From: Brasenia schreberi
Taxonomy: Eukaryota > Streptophyta > Magnoliopsida > Nymphaeales > Cabombaceae
Direction: 5' to 3'
Assembly (NCBI GenBank): GCA_036023115.1
Contig: JAYKKT010000073.1
Coordinates: 19,627,501-19,691,500, forward strand
DNA: 64,000 bases
The notes under the pieces are model-generated. The model was not told where the DNA came from, did not search any database, and was given only the letters and a program-made list of their open reading frames with translations. Shown here one piece after another: positions 33,826 to 45,959 of this stretch (its first letter is position 1; each line of letters begins with the position of its first letter). Both the position numbers and the translations under genes were made by a program.

Positions 33826-35682
33826 ATGCCCAAATCCTTCAAGGATTCACTCAAAGCTCTGGAAGCCGATATTCAGCACGCCAATACCTTGTAAGGCTCC
33901 AATACAACCCTTAATCACCGTATTTTCTCGTTATTTTTATTTATTTACCTTGGTTCTTCTTATTTTTCTTCTTCTGAGTTTTTCCATATATAAAAATGAT
34001 GTCGGCAGACCCATGTTTTCTAAGCTTTCGCTTTGATTAGTTTTCTTCAAGACGCTTGTTTGTCTTTTTTCTAAAGTGTCTGCTTTTCAGTGTTAGGGAT
34101 TCTTCTTAACACACACCCGACATATTTGGTGTTCGATGAGATGAAGGGCAGTTAGTTACATCAACTATCCCTCTCATAGAACTTAACTTTGATATTCCAC
34201 GTTCTTTTCGTCCTACTTCGAGCTTCCATTTACTTTATGGGCTCAATTTGTTCTCTATGCCAACATTAGCTTTTCCGAAAATTAGGGTGGTTTGCTTGTT
34301 ATTGCTGTTTCCCTTGATTTCATCAGTAATCTCGATGATTAATATGGTCAGCATTTTGTTGGCACGTTGTTTTTGCATTGAAAATGCTGCTTTAATGTGC
34401 TCTTGTTTAAAATTTGACGAGTTGGTTCTAGTTGTAACTGGACCATCTAATGGGACAACACAGGGCATCTGATTATCCAAGGGAATACGATGGGGCATGC
34501 CTTCAGATGAGACTATCATACAGTCCTGCTGCTCACTTATTCCTTTTTCTAGTGCAATGGACAGATTGCAACCTTGCTGGTGCTCTAGGATTGATCAGAA
34601 TTCTGATTTACAAGGTCGGCCAATTTTCTTTGGTTTCTTTTTGCACTTTGGTTTTTACGTATATTAACCAAGTTGTGCATTCGATTCCCTCAGTTCGTGA
34701 ATGGTTCCTTCCTAGTCTTTTTTCGTCATGCAAATCATTGCCCGTCATATCCGTTATTCTGGATTGTGTCTTTCAGGTCTATGTCGATGGTAAAACGACA
34801 TTGTCTGTACATGAAAGAAAAGCCAGCCTCAGAGAGTTTTATGGTAAGTCATCTCAAAGAAGCGAACCTTCTCTTCGTTGATTGTACTTGGTGGGTTGGT
34901 ATTTTACATTAAGGTTTTGATATTGGCAGGTGTGATATTTCCTTCTTTGTTGCAACTCGAAAGAGGGATCAATGATGTAGAAGATCGGAAGCAAAGGGAA
35001 ACTTGCAAACAGAAGTATAAAAGAAAAGATGAGGAAGAGAGGGGGAAACTTTCTGAACTTGATATTGAGAGGGAGGAGGAATGTGGAATTTGCATGGAGA
35101 TGAACACCAAGGTTGTTTTACCAAATTGCAACCACTCTCTGTGCATGAAGTGCTATCGAGATTGGTATGCCGAACTCCTGTTTCATCTGGGATGATTACT
35201 CTTTATTGCTTCCTAAATTCCTGATCAATCATATTCATCACCAGATAATTGATCAAACCCGCTACAAGAGTTTGTTGCTTTTGTGCATGTAACGCTGCTT
35301 TCTGGATTGGATGAAAAGAAATTGGTTGTCTTTTCCTTTCTGTTCTGGTAGATATTCGTGTGTGTGTGTTTGTGCGTGTTCACACTCATATGTGTCCTGT
35401 AAGTCATGTATGCAGCATGACCTTACAAAGTCTTGGGGTAGAAGCTAATGTTGTTATCTTGAATGCTGCAGGCGAGCACGGTCACAGTCGTGCCCCTTCT
35501 GCCGCGATAGTTTGAAGAGAGTAAACTCAGCTGACCTTTGGATATACACTGATGGCCGTGAAATTGTTGATATGACATCAATTTCCAGGGAGAACCTGAG
35601 AAGACTATTTATATACATAGATAAGCTGCCACTTATGGTTCCAGATTCAGTTTTTCTTTCATACGATTCTCATATCAGATGA
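33826..35682 (+). CDS. AIRP2: RING-HC E3 ubiquitin ligase, AIRP2 type
   Basis: Exons: 33826-33890, 34464-34614, 34777-34843, 34930-35164, 35472-35682 (TGA). All are GT-AG with consistent phases, giving 242 residues, equal to my recollection of the Arabidopsis protein. The N-terminal block MPKSFKDSLKALEADIQHAN and SYSPAAHLFLFLVQWTDC is the signature of this small plant family. The RING lies at residues 146-183 as C3HC4: Cys146, Cys149, Cys161, His163, Cys166, Cys169, Cys180, Cys183. In Arabidopsis AIRP2 (ABA-insensitive RING protein 2) is a cytosolic E3 ligase that promotes abscisic acid and drought responses; that role is inferred here by homology. The leader contains GA-rich sequence up to the ATG. 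I see no defect. It is followed by 1 kb of spacer and then hAT remnants. Confidence 0.95.
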
Positions 35683-36699
35683 TTGTGGTTGTAGTTCTGG
35701 AGCAGTACCATGTGCTTTCTAGTACTTGACCACAATTTGATTTGGCTGATGCCCTTGCCGTTGGTCCTGGAATAGTTACTGGGTTATCCATGGATTCCTT
35801 GGTGTAAGCTTCTTGTAATTTCTAAGCAGAATGTGCAAGGAGCTGTATTTAATGTATAGGTAGTATTTCCATGTTTAAACATGTAAATTCTCTTCCTCTG
35901 GTCCACTTGTTATATGAAGAAATTGATTTGGTGATTCCCATGCATTTTGCTTTCCATGTTTTTTTTTGTCTTTTTGTTGTAGATTTGTATATCAGGATAA
36001 TTTCTCTGTGTCCTGTTTTTTTGGCTTTTTGTTGCCCTTCTCGCATTGATTTGTTACACAAAACATGGATCGTAATAAATAAAAGTATTATAATCATTAT
36101 AGTTAGGGTCACCAACATCATAATCAACGTCACCATATCTCCCTCTTCCTCCTCTACAATTAGATCCTTCAATCCAACAACTTCCACCTTATCATTTCCA
36201 ATTTTTGCTTCTACCTCTATCTTCTTATAATTTTCATGATAAAAGGTTCCTCCTCTTCAACCCGATTATCAACATTTGGAACTCAATAGGTCATATAGCA
36301 CCTTCCTTGCCCTTATTGCATCTCTTTGCACTTGTCTAAAAAAAAACAAAGAAGCATTAGACATATTCAATATTTCTTGCCCTTCTTGCATCTCTTTGTA
36401 GTTATATTTTCTTATTAATTATTATTAATAACAACTTAAGTAGAAGAACTAAGAAGCAAGAGATATATTTTTAAATACTTAAATCAAGTTAGCTTTGTCT
36501 TAACTTCATATATTATAATATATAGACCAAATCATCAAGACGGGCATTGGTTCTCTTCTTCGTGTGAATGCGTTTAAAAAAACTTCAATTTCTTTCAGAC
36601 CTACTAGAACTACATATTTGACTTAATATACGTTGAATAAACCTCGACAAGTTTGGTACATCTATACCAAAGCGAACCCATCGTTCATCTAAAATAAAA
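35683..36699. other. AIRP2 3' UTR and spacer
   Basis: The 3' UTR is probably the first about 170 bases. The rest is AT-rich with no recognised gene. The minus-strand frame 35849-36187 has no family match. Confidence 0.35.
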
Positions 36700-38500
36700 T
36701 ACAATAATAAGAAACACTTAAAGTTTTGATAACTTATCAAATATCAATAAAAACAAATCATACCTTGCCACATTTTCTGGTGGAGTTGTATTACAATTGG
36801 CCTTCCAAAGTCTCTAACACTATACATATACTCCATGTAACTCTAAATGGATATTGCATTGAACAAATAAATCTTGCACAAGATCAATTGCATTTAATAT
36901 ATATATTTTTAACTTCTCCGTGTTCTACAAATTTAAGAGAAAATCTAAATCTAATAGAAGGATTAAAAAAAGGCAATCACATGCAAATAATGCAAATAAT
37001 GATGCATTTGTCGGTTATACCGTGCTTCAATATACTTCCAAACCTTCTTTAATAATAATTGATTGTAGTCAATATTTGCTTGTATTTTTAATTTGGCCTT
37101 ATCCATTGCATCATATATAAAAGGCATAGTAGACCTATCTTCACTGTCTATCATTCCTATTAATGTAACTAAAAGTACAATCATCCTTAAAACTTACTGC
37201 AATTTTCTCAAAAGTTAGCATTTAAAACATCTATTATAACAATTCCTTCATTTTTCTCGACCAACTAATAGAGTCATATTCATCGATTGCAAAAATCTTT
37301 TTCAATACATTTTTATGTAGAAGACTTTTAATAGTAATAACATTAGTATCAAATCTTGTCAATGAAGGCTTAGTCAACTTCCTTCCACCAGTGTGAATTC
37401 TCATTAAATGCAATACAAAAGAGTGATTATAAATAAACTTTGTAATATTTTTGCATGCATCAATTGTCTCCTTAATTTCATTCATTGTACTTAAACCCCA
37501 AACATTAAGTCTTATGTGATGTGCAACACCAGGGGTTCATACTAAAGATGGATGGTTCGACTCAAGCATGTTCTGAAATTTGTAGCATTGTTAGTAATGA
37601 ATTAGATAACATTTGTAACACCCATTTCATCAACAACTTCTTCATAAATAGGGAGTAAATTATTTACAATTTTGTCAATATAGAACAAGTCTTATGATTT
37701 CAAAAACAATGTCCCTTTAGCATAGTAGACCAAAAAGTTTATTAATGATCTATGTCGATTGTATGTTCAACTATCATCCATAATAAAACAACTCGTAAGC
37801 TTCCATGAGTTCTTAAATTTATAACTCTATTCATATATAATATCAACTCAATTTTACAATAATTTACCCCTCAAAGAATGATATGTAGAGACTCTATAAC
37901 CTGATCCCACATTAGCAATAGTATCTATGATACTTTGGAAGGAAAATAAATTTGCAATATTTAAAGGAAGGTAATTTTCGTAAAAAAAATTCAACATACT
38001 TCATATCTACTTTTTGAATTGTCTTTTTTGAAGCCATAGTTGATCTTACTCCTGATTAAGCTATAGGAGTCGTACGTGGGGAAAAATGAATATATCTTAC
38101 TACCTCTATCTCCTCTACTACCCATCATAGTCATTGGGCGAGTAGGAGTTCTTGCAGTGTAATAAGAACCAATTTCAATACTACTATTTCAGAACTTACA
38201 CTCTCCCTTAGCTTGTCTTCTTACTTTCTCAGCTACTATCTTATAACCTAAACTCTTTCTCATAGCTTGCCTTCTTACTTCCTCAACCGACTTTTCTTCC
38301 TCCTCAGCTGCACAATGAAATTTTGTACCATATATCTCTTTGTTCTTTCTTTCAACCATAATTTTTTTCTCCTTTCTGCACAATTTCATATTTTATTGTT
38401 TCGGGCACCACTAACATTCTTCTTGGTTCCCGCAAGATGGTGCTTTATAAGAGAAATACCTTTATGCTTAACTTTATTACAAAAAATACACTTATTCACT
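36700..38500 (-). pseudogene. decayed hAT-superfamily transposase with BED zinc finger
   Basis: Minus-strand pieces in order: a BED-type finger KCIFCNKVKHKGISLIKHHL (about 38490-38425), a charged linker (38389-38190), and the DUF659-like block RSLINFLVYYAKGTLFLKS (about 37770-37700). Next come NNLLPIYEEVVDEMGVTNVI (about 37670-37610) and KNITKFIYNHSFVLHLMRIH with TGGRKLTKPSLTRFDTN (37450-37330). Last are IDSEDRSTMPFIYDAMDKAK (about 37150-37090) and KKVWKYIEARYNRQMHHYLH (37045-36985). The order is that of plant hAT transposases. Stops and frameshifts break it. No terminal repeats or 8-bp duplication identified. Confidence 0.75.
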
Positions 38501-39011
38501 AACCTATTACTTTTGTACATTTTTTATTACTTTTGTACACTTTTGTACATTGGAGTGCAATATTATATTGTATTGACTCAATCTGAAGAAGATAAACAAT
38601 AAGAAGAAAAAAACTTTTGAAAAGTTAAGAATCACGAAATCCATGAAAACTTCAAAATTTTCAAGTGAAAAATCGGATGGAATGATAAGAAATGTATTAT
38701 GTCACGGATTTAACAAAAACCGTAGAAATGAGAAAAGGGATTGTGTGAAAAGACTCTGATAATCTTGGGATTTTTTTATAAAATAAACAAAAAAAATGAT
38801 GAGAAAAGGATTTGAGAACAAAGGATTGGAGTGAAATAGTATTTGGAATGAAAAAAATGAATTTTGTAAACTCGGATCATGAGTTTTATAATAAAAAAAC
38901 CGACATCAACTCATACGTTAGAGTACGCTATGCAAATAAAAAAATTCAAAGTCTTGCTTAAACGCACAGACACACACGAGTGTCTGTGCATAAACAGCAT
39001 TTGTATATTAC
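38501..39011. other. spacer between hAT remnant and HMGB exons
   Basis: I looked here for a final acidic exon of the HMGB gene and did not find one. Confidence 0.3.
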
Positions 39012-40435
39012 CTCTTCATCTACCTCATCTTCATCATCATTAACCTCATACTTTGACCTTTCAGATTCTTCATCCCCATCATCAGCCACTCTTTCCTGTG
39101 AAGTTGAACAAAACATATTAATTGGGGGGAAAATATAAATAAACCCAAGACGAACAATTCGATCCCTGAAGGAGTGAGGGAATCAAATACGTGATGCAAT
39201 CAGCTCAGCTGGAGTATGGGTAAAATGAAAGAAGCTGAGGGGACTGGATAAAGAAAGTGCCTGTTTCTTGTTATAGGCTGCCAGAAGCTTCTCATATTCA
39301 CTTTTCCTCTTTGCAGCTTTGGCTTCGAAAAGAGCTTTCTCCTTCCAAATACAAACAATGACATCAAATCCCTCCGTGTGTGTGAGAAACAAAAGAAGAG
39401 ATATTAGAAAGCCTTAACAAACAAATGGTAAGAGATACATATTGATTAAAGTCATCGTGAACAGAGTGATGCACCTTAACCGAAGAATCCAAAGAAACCC
39501 ATCAACAAGAACTATAGATATTGCCCTTATGAACAAAGCACCAAACATCAAAATAGAGAAGAAGCTCTTATCTTCAAGCATAGACAAGCAAGGCGGCTTC
39601 CAATGCAGCACGATGAAGAGTCCAATCACATTGCAAATTGCATGTCTTTCGAAAGAAGATACAAGAGGAAAAACTTGCGGCTTCAGACATTGACTTCCAC
39701 TTTTCACCTCCAGCTTTGCCAACCTTTTGTTTAGCCAACTTAGTCAGACCAGAGAATTCAATGGATACCATAACCAAAACCAAGTCTCTTCCACACTAAC
39801 TGAGGTCGGCTATACTAGTTCTTAGTTGCCATATTCAAATCGATCAGAAACTGAATTAATCAACAAATAAGCACTTACAACTGATACCGACTTCACGTTA
39901 GGATGTTGTTGCTTATGTCTTCCTAAATTCTTCACTGAAGAGAGAAAGTGGAAAGTAACAGAATGAAACAAGGACAGAAGTCAGTGTGATGATGAGGTAT
40001 TTGATATGATAATACAACAAATAGCTAAAAAGTAACTTAAGCTGTGCTATGGACTCAAAGAACGTAAAGGAGAAATAAGAAGATGAGATTTACAGAAATA
40101 CAAAGAAAGCACTAGGGGGCCTTTTTGGCTTGTTAGGATCTTTCTTTGCAGGCTTTTCTTTCTTTGTCTGTTTTTTACTTGACTTTGCTTTTGTAACATC
40201 CTTCCGCTTTCCAAGCTTTCTGGTGGAATCGAAACAAGCCAAAGATTGAAAGATACTCTCATAAGAAGCAGTTGAAACAGATTAAGGTGGAAATATGTAA
40301 TGAAAATAAGAATAGATGGACTATCACACGGTGGCCAACTATGGTTTGATGGCGTTTTGTTGTTTCTAACCTGTCATCAACAGGCTTCAGTGATGTTTCC
40401 TTCTTTGTAGCTCCCTTTGGCTTTCCCCCTTTCAT
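39012..40435 (-). pseudogene. HMGB-type high-mobility-group gene, disrupted
   Basis: Minus-strand exons: 40435-40371 (MKGGKPKGATKKE...), 40219-40094 (KKDPNKPKRPPSAFFVFL), 39934-39879, 39723-39679 (VGKAGGEKWKSMSEA), 39341-39261 (EKALFEAKAAKRKSEYEK), 39095-39012 (acidic ERVADDGDEESERSKYEV then Asp/Glu-rich). This is the layout of plant HMGB1-5 chromatin proteins: basic N-terminus, one HMG box, acidic tail. Exon 3 is 56 nt where 58 are needed; the two-base loss brings a TAA (39913-39915) into frame in the middle of the HMG box. Two junctions have GC donors (after 39679 and after 39261). No terminal exon was found; the next DNA is hAT remnant. An acceptor (CCTTAG|G) just before the ATG suggests a 5' UTR intron. 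It keeps introns, so it is not a processed copy. An assembly error in exon 3 is the main alternative. Confidence 0.8.
39765..39835 (-). repeat. RTE LINE 3'-end stub in an HMGB intron
   Basis: The plus strand reads 'aaccaagtctcttccacact' then aactgaggtcggctata, the antisense of the RTE 3' terminus (compare 18171). It lies between HMGB exons 39879-39934 and 39679-39723. Confidence 0.5.
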
Positions 40436-42050
40436 CCTAAGGAAAAGAAATCCCTGGATAAATGAGAAAAAGAAACACCTTAAGGACATCCACAGAGACA
40501 GATTGTTACTGATTGTTGGAGTTAAAATCTAATATGCTAGAAGATCAAGTACAATAGCAACTAAGAATCCATATGACTGGCTGCACTGCGTGCAAGAGAA
40601 GGCTTGGTTTTGATTTTGGATCCCAAATCGTTTGGTACACAAAAGGCTATATAATTAGGTGTGCAAAGTAAAAAGTATTAGCGGGTGAAAATACTCCAAT
40701 GTTTACTTGAGGCAGTTTTGCTGATTCGATGATTAACCATATTTAAAGTTTTGAACTAAATCCAGGTCATCGTTGCCCCCTTTTTCTTTGGATAGGCAAG
40801 TTCAGGTTAGGTAGACGATGCAGACGCTACCAGATGCATACCCTGGTATCAATCTCCTGCTTCACTGTTAGAGAGACTAGCTGGTGCGCTATTGCCCCTT
40901 TGGGCTCAACACAGGTCATTTTCAACTGAACTGATGAACATGTTCTCCACTCTAATATTTTAGGATAATAGGAACCTAGTAGAGTAACTAGTCTGAGCAA
41001 GGTCCACTTGGAATGAGAGAAAAACACAAATAGATCAAGTCCTGTGCTTTACCCTGTCCCGGTTGATTCATGGATTGATCTGGTCTGCCCCAGCAACTGA
41101 AGAATTCAAGAACAGCTGACAGTTAGCAAATAAACTAAAGGTCCAAATCCACGTGCCTAAAGCCATTTTTCAAGCTCATTCATGCAAATGTTTAAATGAG
41201 CTAACGCCATTCTGAAAGGAGACGTCTAAGGGATGTAAAGAGTTGCAGAACAAAAAAATTAAGGCCGAACCACACTAAAGCTCCCAACCGTGCGAAAAGG
41301 AGCAATTAGGACTGCAGCCTGTAGTACTGAAAAGCAGAGAGATTCAATAGAAAGATTTATGATTTGTCCAATCAATAAGAAATATGCAACTGCCCCAAAA
41401 GAGAACCACAGAACTGAGAGAGAGGGAGAGAGAGAGCAGTATGAAGATAATTTAGAGGAAACAGAACCATAAGCTGGAATTGTCACTAGAATCATTTGCA
41501 GTCAGCCTTCACAAATCAAACAGGGAGAACCATTTCTCAAGTGACCTCCCCAGAACAAGAACAATGGTATTACAGCTGAATAAAGGAATAAAATCTCACT
41601 GTAAGAAAGAAGGAAGAAAATTATGAAACTAGAATTGAAGATCGCTGCATCTAATATCAACCGCGTCCCAATCACCTGTAAGGATCAAGTTCAGAACCCA
41701 AAACACGCAAAGAAATACCACTTTACCGCAAAGATAGCGAGACAGAATATCAGCTCACCTGGCAGGGCTCTCTGACTCCACGATGTATCACTGGCTTTGA
41801 ATCACGAAAAACTTCGCAGCGCAATGGTTTTGATCCGAAGCACGTGACAACAAGGATACCTACTCTAGTTCAGCTTGATTCTACAAACAACACAATGCCA
41901 AACAGTAACGCCGTTCTCTCTTACGCACTCGATGTTCGTCTGACTCTCCCACACACTCACTATAAGAGGAAGAAGGAGAAGAGAATGTGACAGAGAAGAC
42001 AGGCAGTTCGCTATTGCTCTCAAATGCAGAACGGGAATTACAAAGGGACG
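40436..42050 (-). other. probable 5' leader, leader intron and promoter of the HMGB gene
   Basis: The splice acceptor next to the ATG implies an untranslated exon upstream. The minus strand near 41880-42000 is GA-rich after complementing a CT-rich block, a plausible leader, but I cannot fix the donor or start. No coding exon is seen across 40436-41880. Confidence 0.3.
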
Positions 42051-42169
42051 TGAGCCTCATTTAAAACATTCAAGGGGTCCATAACACATATCCATGTCCA
42101 ACACTCACACGAGGATAGACCTTTCGTCTCATACTCGCTACACGAAAAAGACTTGAAAAGGTCTTACAA

Positions 42170-42335
42170 AGGTCTTGGACTGTGTGTGTGTGGTTGGACG
42201 TGAAATGTGGTGTGCCATGTGCACTAAGTGGTGCGGGCCTATGTGTGATGTGAAAGGATGCTTCGAATTCGGTAATACGGTGAAGGTGACGAGTTCGATT
42301 CTGAGGGGTTGCATGCGTGTGTATCTTAGTCATGG
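42170..42335 (+). other. possible tRNA-derived SINE-like sequence
   Basis: A B-box-like GAGTTCGATTCTG lies at about 42292-42304, with TG-rich sequence around it and an untidy A-box candidate. No flanking duplication found. Weak. Confidence 0.2.
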
Positions 42336-42354
42336 ACAACGGATATGTTGAAGT

Positions 42355-42371
42355 GATAAGGCAAAGATAAG
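42355..42371 (+). promoter_or_regulatory. paired I-box (GATAAG) elements upstream of LHCB4
   Basis: GATAAG occurs at 42355-42360 and 42366-42371, about 205-220 bases before the ATG. I-boxes are a known light-response motif of plant photosynthesis gene promoters (LHC, rbcS). A GGGCCCA motif follows at about 42448. Function here is inferred. Confidence 0.4.
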
Positions 42372-42574
42372 GAGTGGGAGAAGGGTTACCGTCAGATGGA
42401 TATGGCACCTTTCATTCACGGCTAATATCCACCAACCAAGGATAGACGGGCCCATAAGTTTACAACACGTACAGTGAGATCAGTTCGACCCTGAGTCACC
42501 AACCTCTTCTTCTTCCTCCTCCTCCTCCTCCTTTTACTTTAGTCATCCTAGCTTTGAACCAGGAAGAACCAACC

Positions 42575-44229
42575 ATGGCTGCTACCACCGCGGGAGCAAC
42601 GTCTACCTTGTTCGGTAGCTGCCTGCAGCAGAACAATGCCCTGTACAGCAACGGTGGGAGGTTCCAGGCGAGGTTCGGATTCGGTGGCAGGAAGAAGAAG
42701 ACGGTGAAGAAGACGGCGACGGTGCAATCAGACCGGCCACTGTGGTACCCCGGTGCGAAAGCGCCGGAGTGGCTTGACGGCACGCTCATTGGTGACTATG
42801 GGTTCGACCCCTTCGGTCTGGGCAAGCCAGCCGAGTACCTGCAGTTCGACCTGGACTCGTTGGACCAGAACTTGGCTCGGAACCCCGCCGGCGACGTCAT
42901 AGGCACGAGGTTTGAGAGCTCGGACGTGAAGTCCACTCCCTTCCAGCCCTACAGTGAGGTCTTTGGGCTGCAGCGGTTCCGGGAGTGCGAGCTCATCCAT
43001 GGCCGCTGGGCCATGCTCGCGACCCTCGGCGCCCTTGCCGTCGAGGCCCTCACCGGCGTCACCTGGCAGGACGCTGGAAAGGTAACCGCCGTTACTTCAG
43101 CTCCCATTTAATATATATTCATTCCCATCCAATCAATTGAATTTGTTTAGCTCACGTTGCATATGTAAGCTATAACAGAGTCAGCCCACCTACACCTACT
43201 AAATAAACCAAGCCCCCCTCATACAAGGTTTGGTTCGCTTTGTTCCTTGCTCGTTCACATTTGGTTCGTTAAGCCATATGAGCTCAGCATGATCTAATTT
43301 TCAACTAAAACCATGCCCTCAAGGTAGTAGTATTAAGGTAATTTGAAGTGTCATTTTTGTTTGGACTTCATTACAAATGAAAAATTTAAGTAAATAAAGG
43401 GCATTCTATTAAGGTTTTCAAGAAAATCTCTCTTTCAACTCGGTTTGGTTTGGTTCCTCTAGTAAAAAGATAATGAACCGCTAGCAAATTCAAACGAAGG
43501 TTGTTTTGCTAAGAGTTGGCTTGGCAACGAATATGGGTTTGCTTGATTATTAGTTATTAGTTCTAATATAAGAAAGTGTTGTGTTACGAGATTAGGCCTG
43601 CAAAACTGGTACTATGGGACATTCCCAAGGGCCTCATAATCAAAGAGATCGTCCAATCCCGCATCCCGATCTTTGGTAAGAGGAGCAAAAGTGAGATCGT
43701 ATGATGCAACAATGTCGAAAACTGTTCAACAGTTTGCAGTTGCATGGACCAAGGCCTTGTAATCAAACATCCACTAAAGGTCTTCAAGGCCCATTGCACT
43801 GCAATTCTATTGGGCTTCAATCTAATGTGTTTCTTACTTGCTTGGTGGTGACTGGAATATTGGTTTCAGGTGGAGCTGGTGGAGGGGTCATCATACCTGA
43901 GTCTCCCACTTCCCTTCTCCATTAGCACCTTGATATGGTTCGAGGTGATAGTGATCGGGTTCATAGAGTTCCAGAGGAATGCGGAACTTGACCCCGAGAA
44001 GCGAATCTACCCGGGCGGACCATTTGATCCATTGGGTCTGGCATCGGACCCGGAGAAGAAGGCGACCCTTCAGCTAGCAGAGATCAAGCACGCCCGGCTG
44101 GCCATGGTTGCATTCCTGGGCTTCGCTGTCCAGGCCGCCGCGACCGGCAAGGGCCCCCTCAACAACTGGGCTACACATTTGAGTGATCCCCTCCACACCA
44201 CCATCATCGACACCTTCACCTCTTCTTAG
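42575..44229 (+). CDS. LHCB4: chlorophyll a/b-binding protein CP29 (LHCB4), photosystem II minor antenna
   Basis: Exons 42575-43081 and 43870-44229 (TAG); GT-AG, phase 0; 288 residues. Start chosen at ACCATGGCT, a strong plant context. The N-terminal about 35 residues form a Ser/Thr/Ala-rich chloroplast transit peptide. The mature part begins near [10 protein letters not shown] and carries the CP29-specific N-terminal loop ([31 protein letters not shown]). Chlorophyll-binding helices: first [20 protein letters not shown] (residues about 134-153) and third [20 protein letters not shown] (about 238-257), with the paired Glu/Arg ligands. Middle-helix Glu/Gln ligand region: [19 protein letters not shown]. 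The full C-terminus ([18 protein letters not shown]) places it with LHCB4.1/4.2 rather than the shortened LHCB4.3. CP29 links the LHCII trimers to the PSII core in the thylakoid. Divergent from the HMGB gene. Confidence 0.97.
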
Positions 44230-44969
44230 ATTGTTGAAGATTTGTGCCGTTTTGATGATTGGTTAAGGGCTATATACATATAGCTCCATGTCCAGTACTG
44301 TCCATTGCATCGATCCTTTCATGTAAATGTATCTCAATCCTGAAACTCATGCCATTTTCTTGCTACATCAGCCTAAGATCAGGTCCAATCCAATTGTTGT
44401 GAACTAAAATTGTTTGCCAAGTCCCACCAATTCAGCACTTTGTGGAATATTAAAGTTTGAGGGTCATCGAACAACCCGTGGCTAATCGCTTTCTTGATGC
44501 AATGGATCTCCTCAACTTGATGCATTTCCAATCCAAAATGACAATTTCTGATTGAACTCGGCTATGATTTTTGGAACGATGTTCAAAAGATCCAAATCGA
44601 GTTTGAGCTCAAGCTCCGGGTCTGTTTTTATTTGTTCGGACTCATTTTTGCCTCAACTGGAGAAGAATTCGGGTTTTGGTCGAGCTTGAGTTGGTTTAGG
44701 AGGCTTGTTTTGCAAGGTGATCAGGTAAAACGAGTTCGACTCAAGCTTAAATGGGTCGAACTGAGACAAATTCAAGTGCCCTTCGTTCCTCCACCCCGCA
44801 GACAAATTCGTGTTTGATGTACCAGCCTCGCCTAAGGTACATGTTTCCCTATCCGGCCTCATGCAGTTGTTCCCCTATCGATGCCAATTTTTGGATCCAC
44901 CACTCAAGACATGAAAATTTTCACTGCCATGAAGAGGAGTCATAAATCTCAATAACCTCTCACCTATAT
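44230..44969. other. LHCB4 3' UTR and spacer with CTCGAG/AGCTCAAG-rich words
   Basis: At 44595-44790 there are repeated gagcttgag, cgagttcgactcaagc and gagtttgagctcaag words, probably an old repeat. No gene seen. Confidence 0.35.
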
Positions 44970-45245
44970 GTGTTCGGTTCTGGTTTTTCTAAAACCTTAA
45001 ACCATCCTTTTTGAAGAGGTTTCGGTTTGAATCCGAAATCGCTCGAAACCAACAAATAAAAAATTAATATTTAACATTTAAAAAAAATAATATATTATAT
45101 ATAATGACTAATAATAAGGCTCCAAATGATTCCAACCACCGTTCTTTTATCTGTTTTAGGTACTGTTTTGGTGCAGTTTTTGAAAACGTTGAACTGTAAT
45201 AGAACTGTCCAATTACGGTTTCAGCCAGTTTTGTTAACCCAGCCA
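44970..45245. repeat. dispersed GGTTC-rich repeat, copy D
   Basis: Outer GGTTCTGGTTT, GGTTTCGGTTTGAATCCG and GGTTTCAGCCAG words surround an AT-rich core (45055-45110). Same organisation as the other copies. Confidence 0.45.
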
Positions 45246-45959
45246 CTCAACCTCGCTCCTTCATCCTCAAAAACCTAGCTATACACATCGTTAGAGTTCT
45301 TTCGTACCACTGTAACTCGGTTTGCAATTAATTTCTTATTTTTACAAAGTATTATGAAACAAAAGCAAGTGTTGAAGAAAACATTATCCTCCAATAAGTG
45401 ACCAATTTGGAGAGTGACTCAAAATAAAAAAACAGATTAGTTATATGAATAACATTGCGACATGAACCCAGTCACCAGACCCGGCTCAGCTGGCCACATC
45501 CGAGCTCAGCCAAGGCCCATCAAGAGGGAGAATAGCTATTTGGGTAAATAGGAAAGAGGGCCAGCAGGCCTAGGCCCAGATGCCCCCACCTACCCCACAG
45601 TCAAGGTATAGTAAATGGGTTTGCTTTTAAATTCCGAAACGTAGTAATCTGGAGCGGGTACTGCACGAACCCAAGCTAAACAAGGAAACGAAGGAGATAC
45701 CTCCTGATCGGAAGTGGGGAACGCCCCCGTTCGTCGCTTCCTTCAGCAGCCTCTCTCCTCTTGTCGAGGCATTTCGTCCGGCGAGTGACCTCCTTCTCTT
45801 CGTTCCATTTTTTGCTTTAGATCTCGTTCCTTGACTCTTCATTGCTCTTCTTCTCTAATGGATGTCGATTCTTCGTAGCATTTTGAGAAATAGTTCTACC
45901 CAAGTGCAGCGTTTTCACCAATGGACGTGGAGTATAAGGTTTTCTAGCGATTTCCGACC
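45246..45959. other. upstream region and 5' leader of the Ser/Pro-rich protein gene
   Basis: 45690-45860 is CT-rich and probably transcribed leader. No TATA box convincing enough to list. No other feature. Confidence 0.35.
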
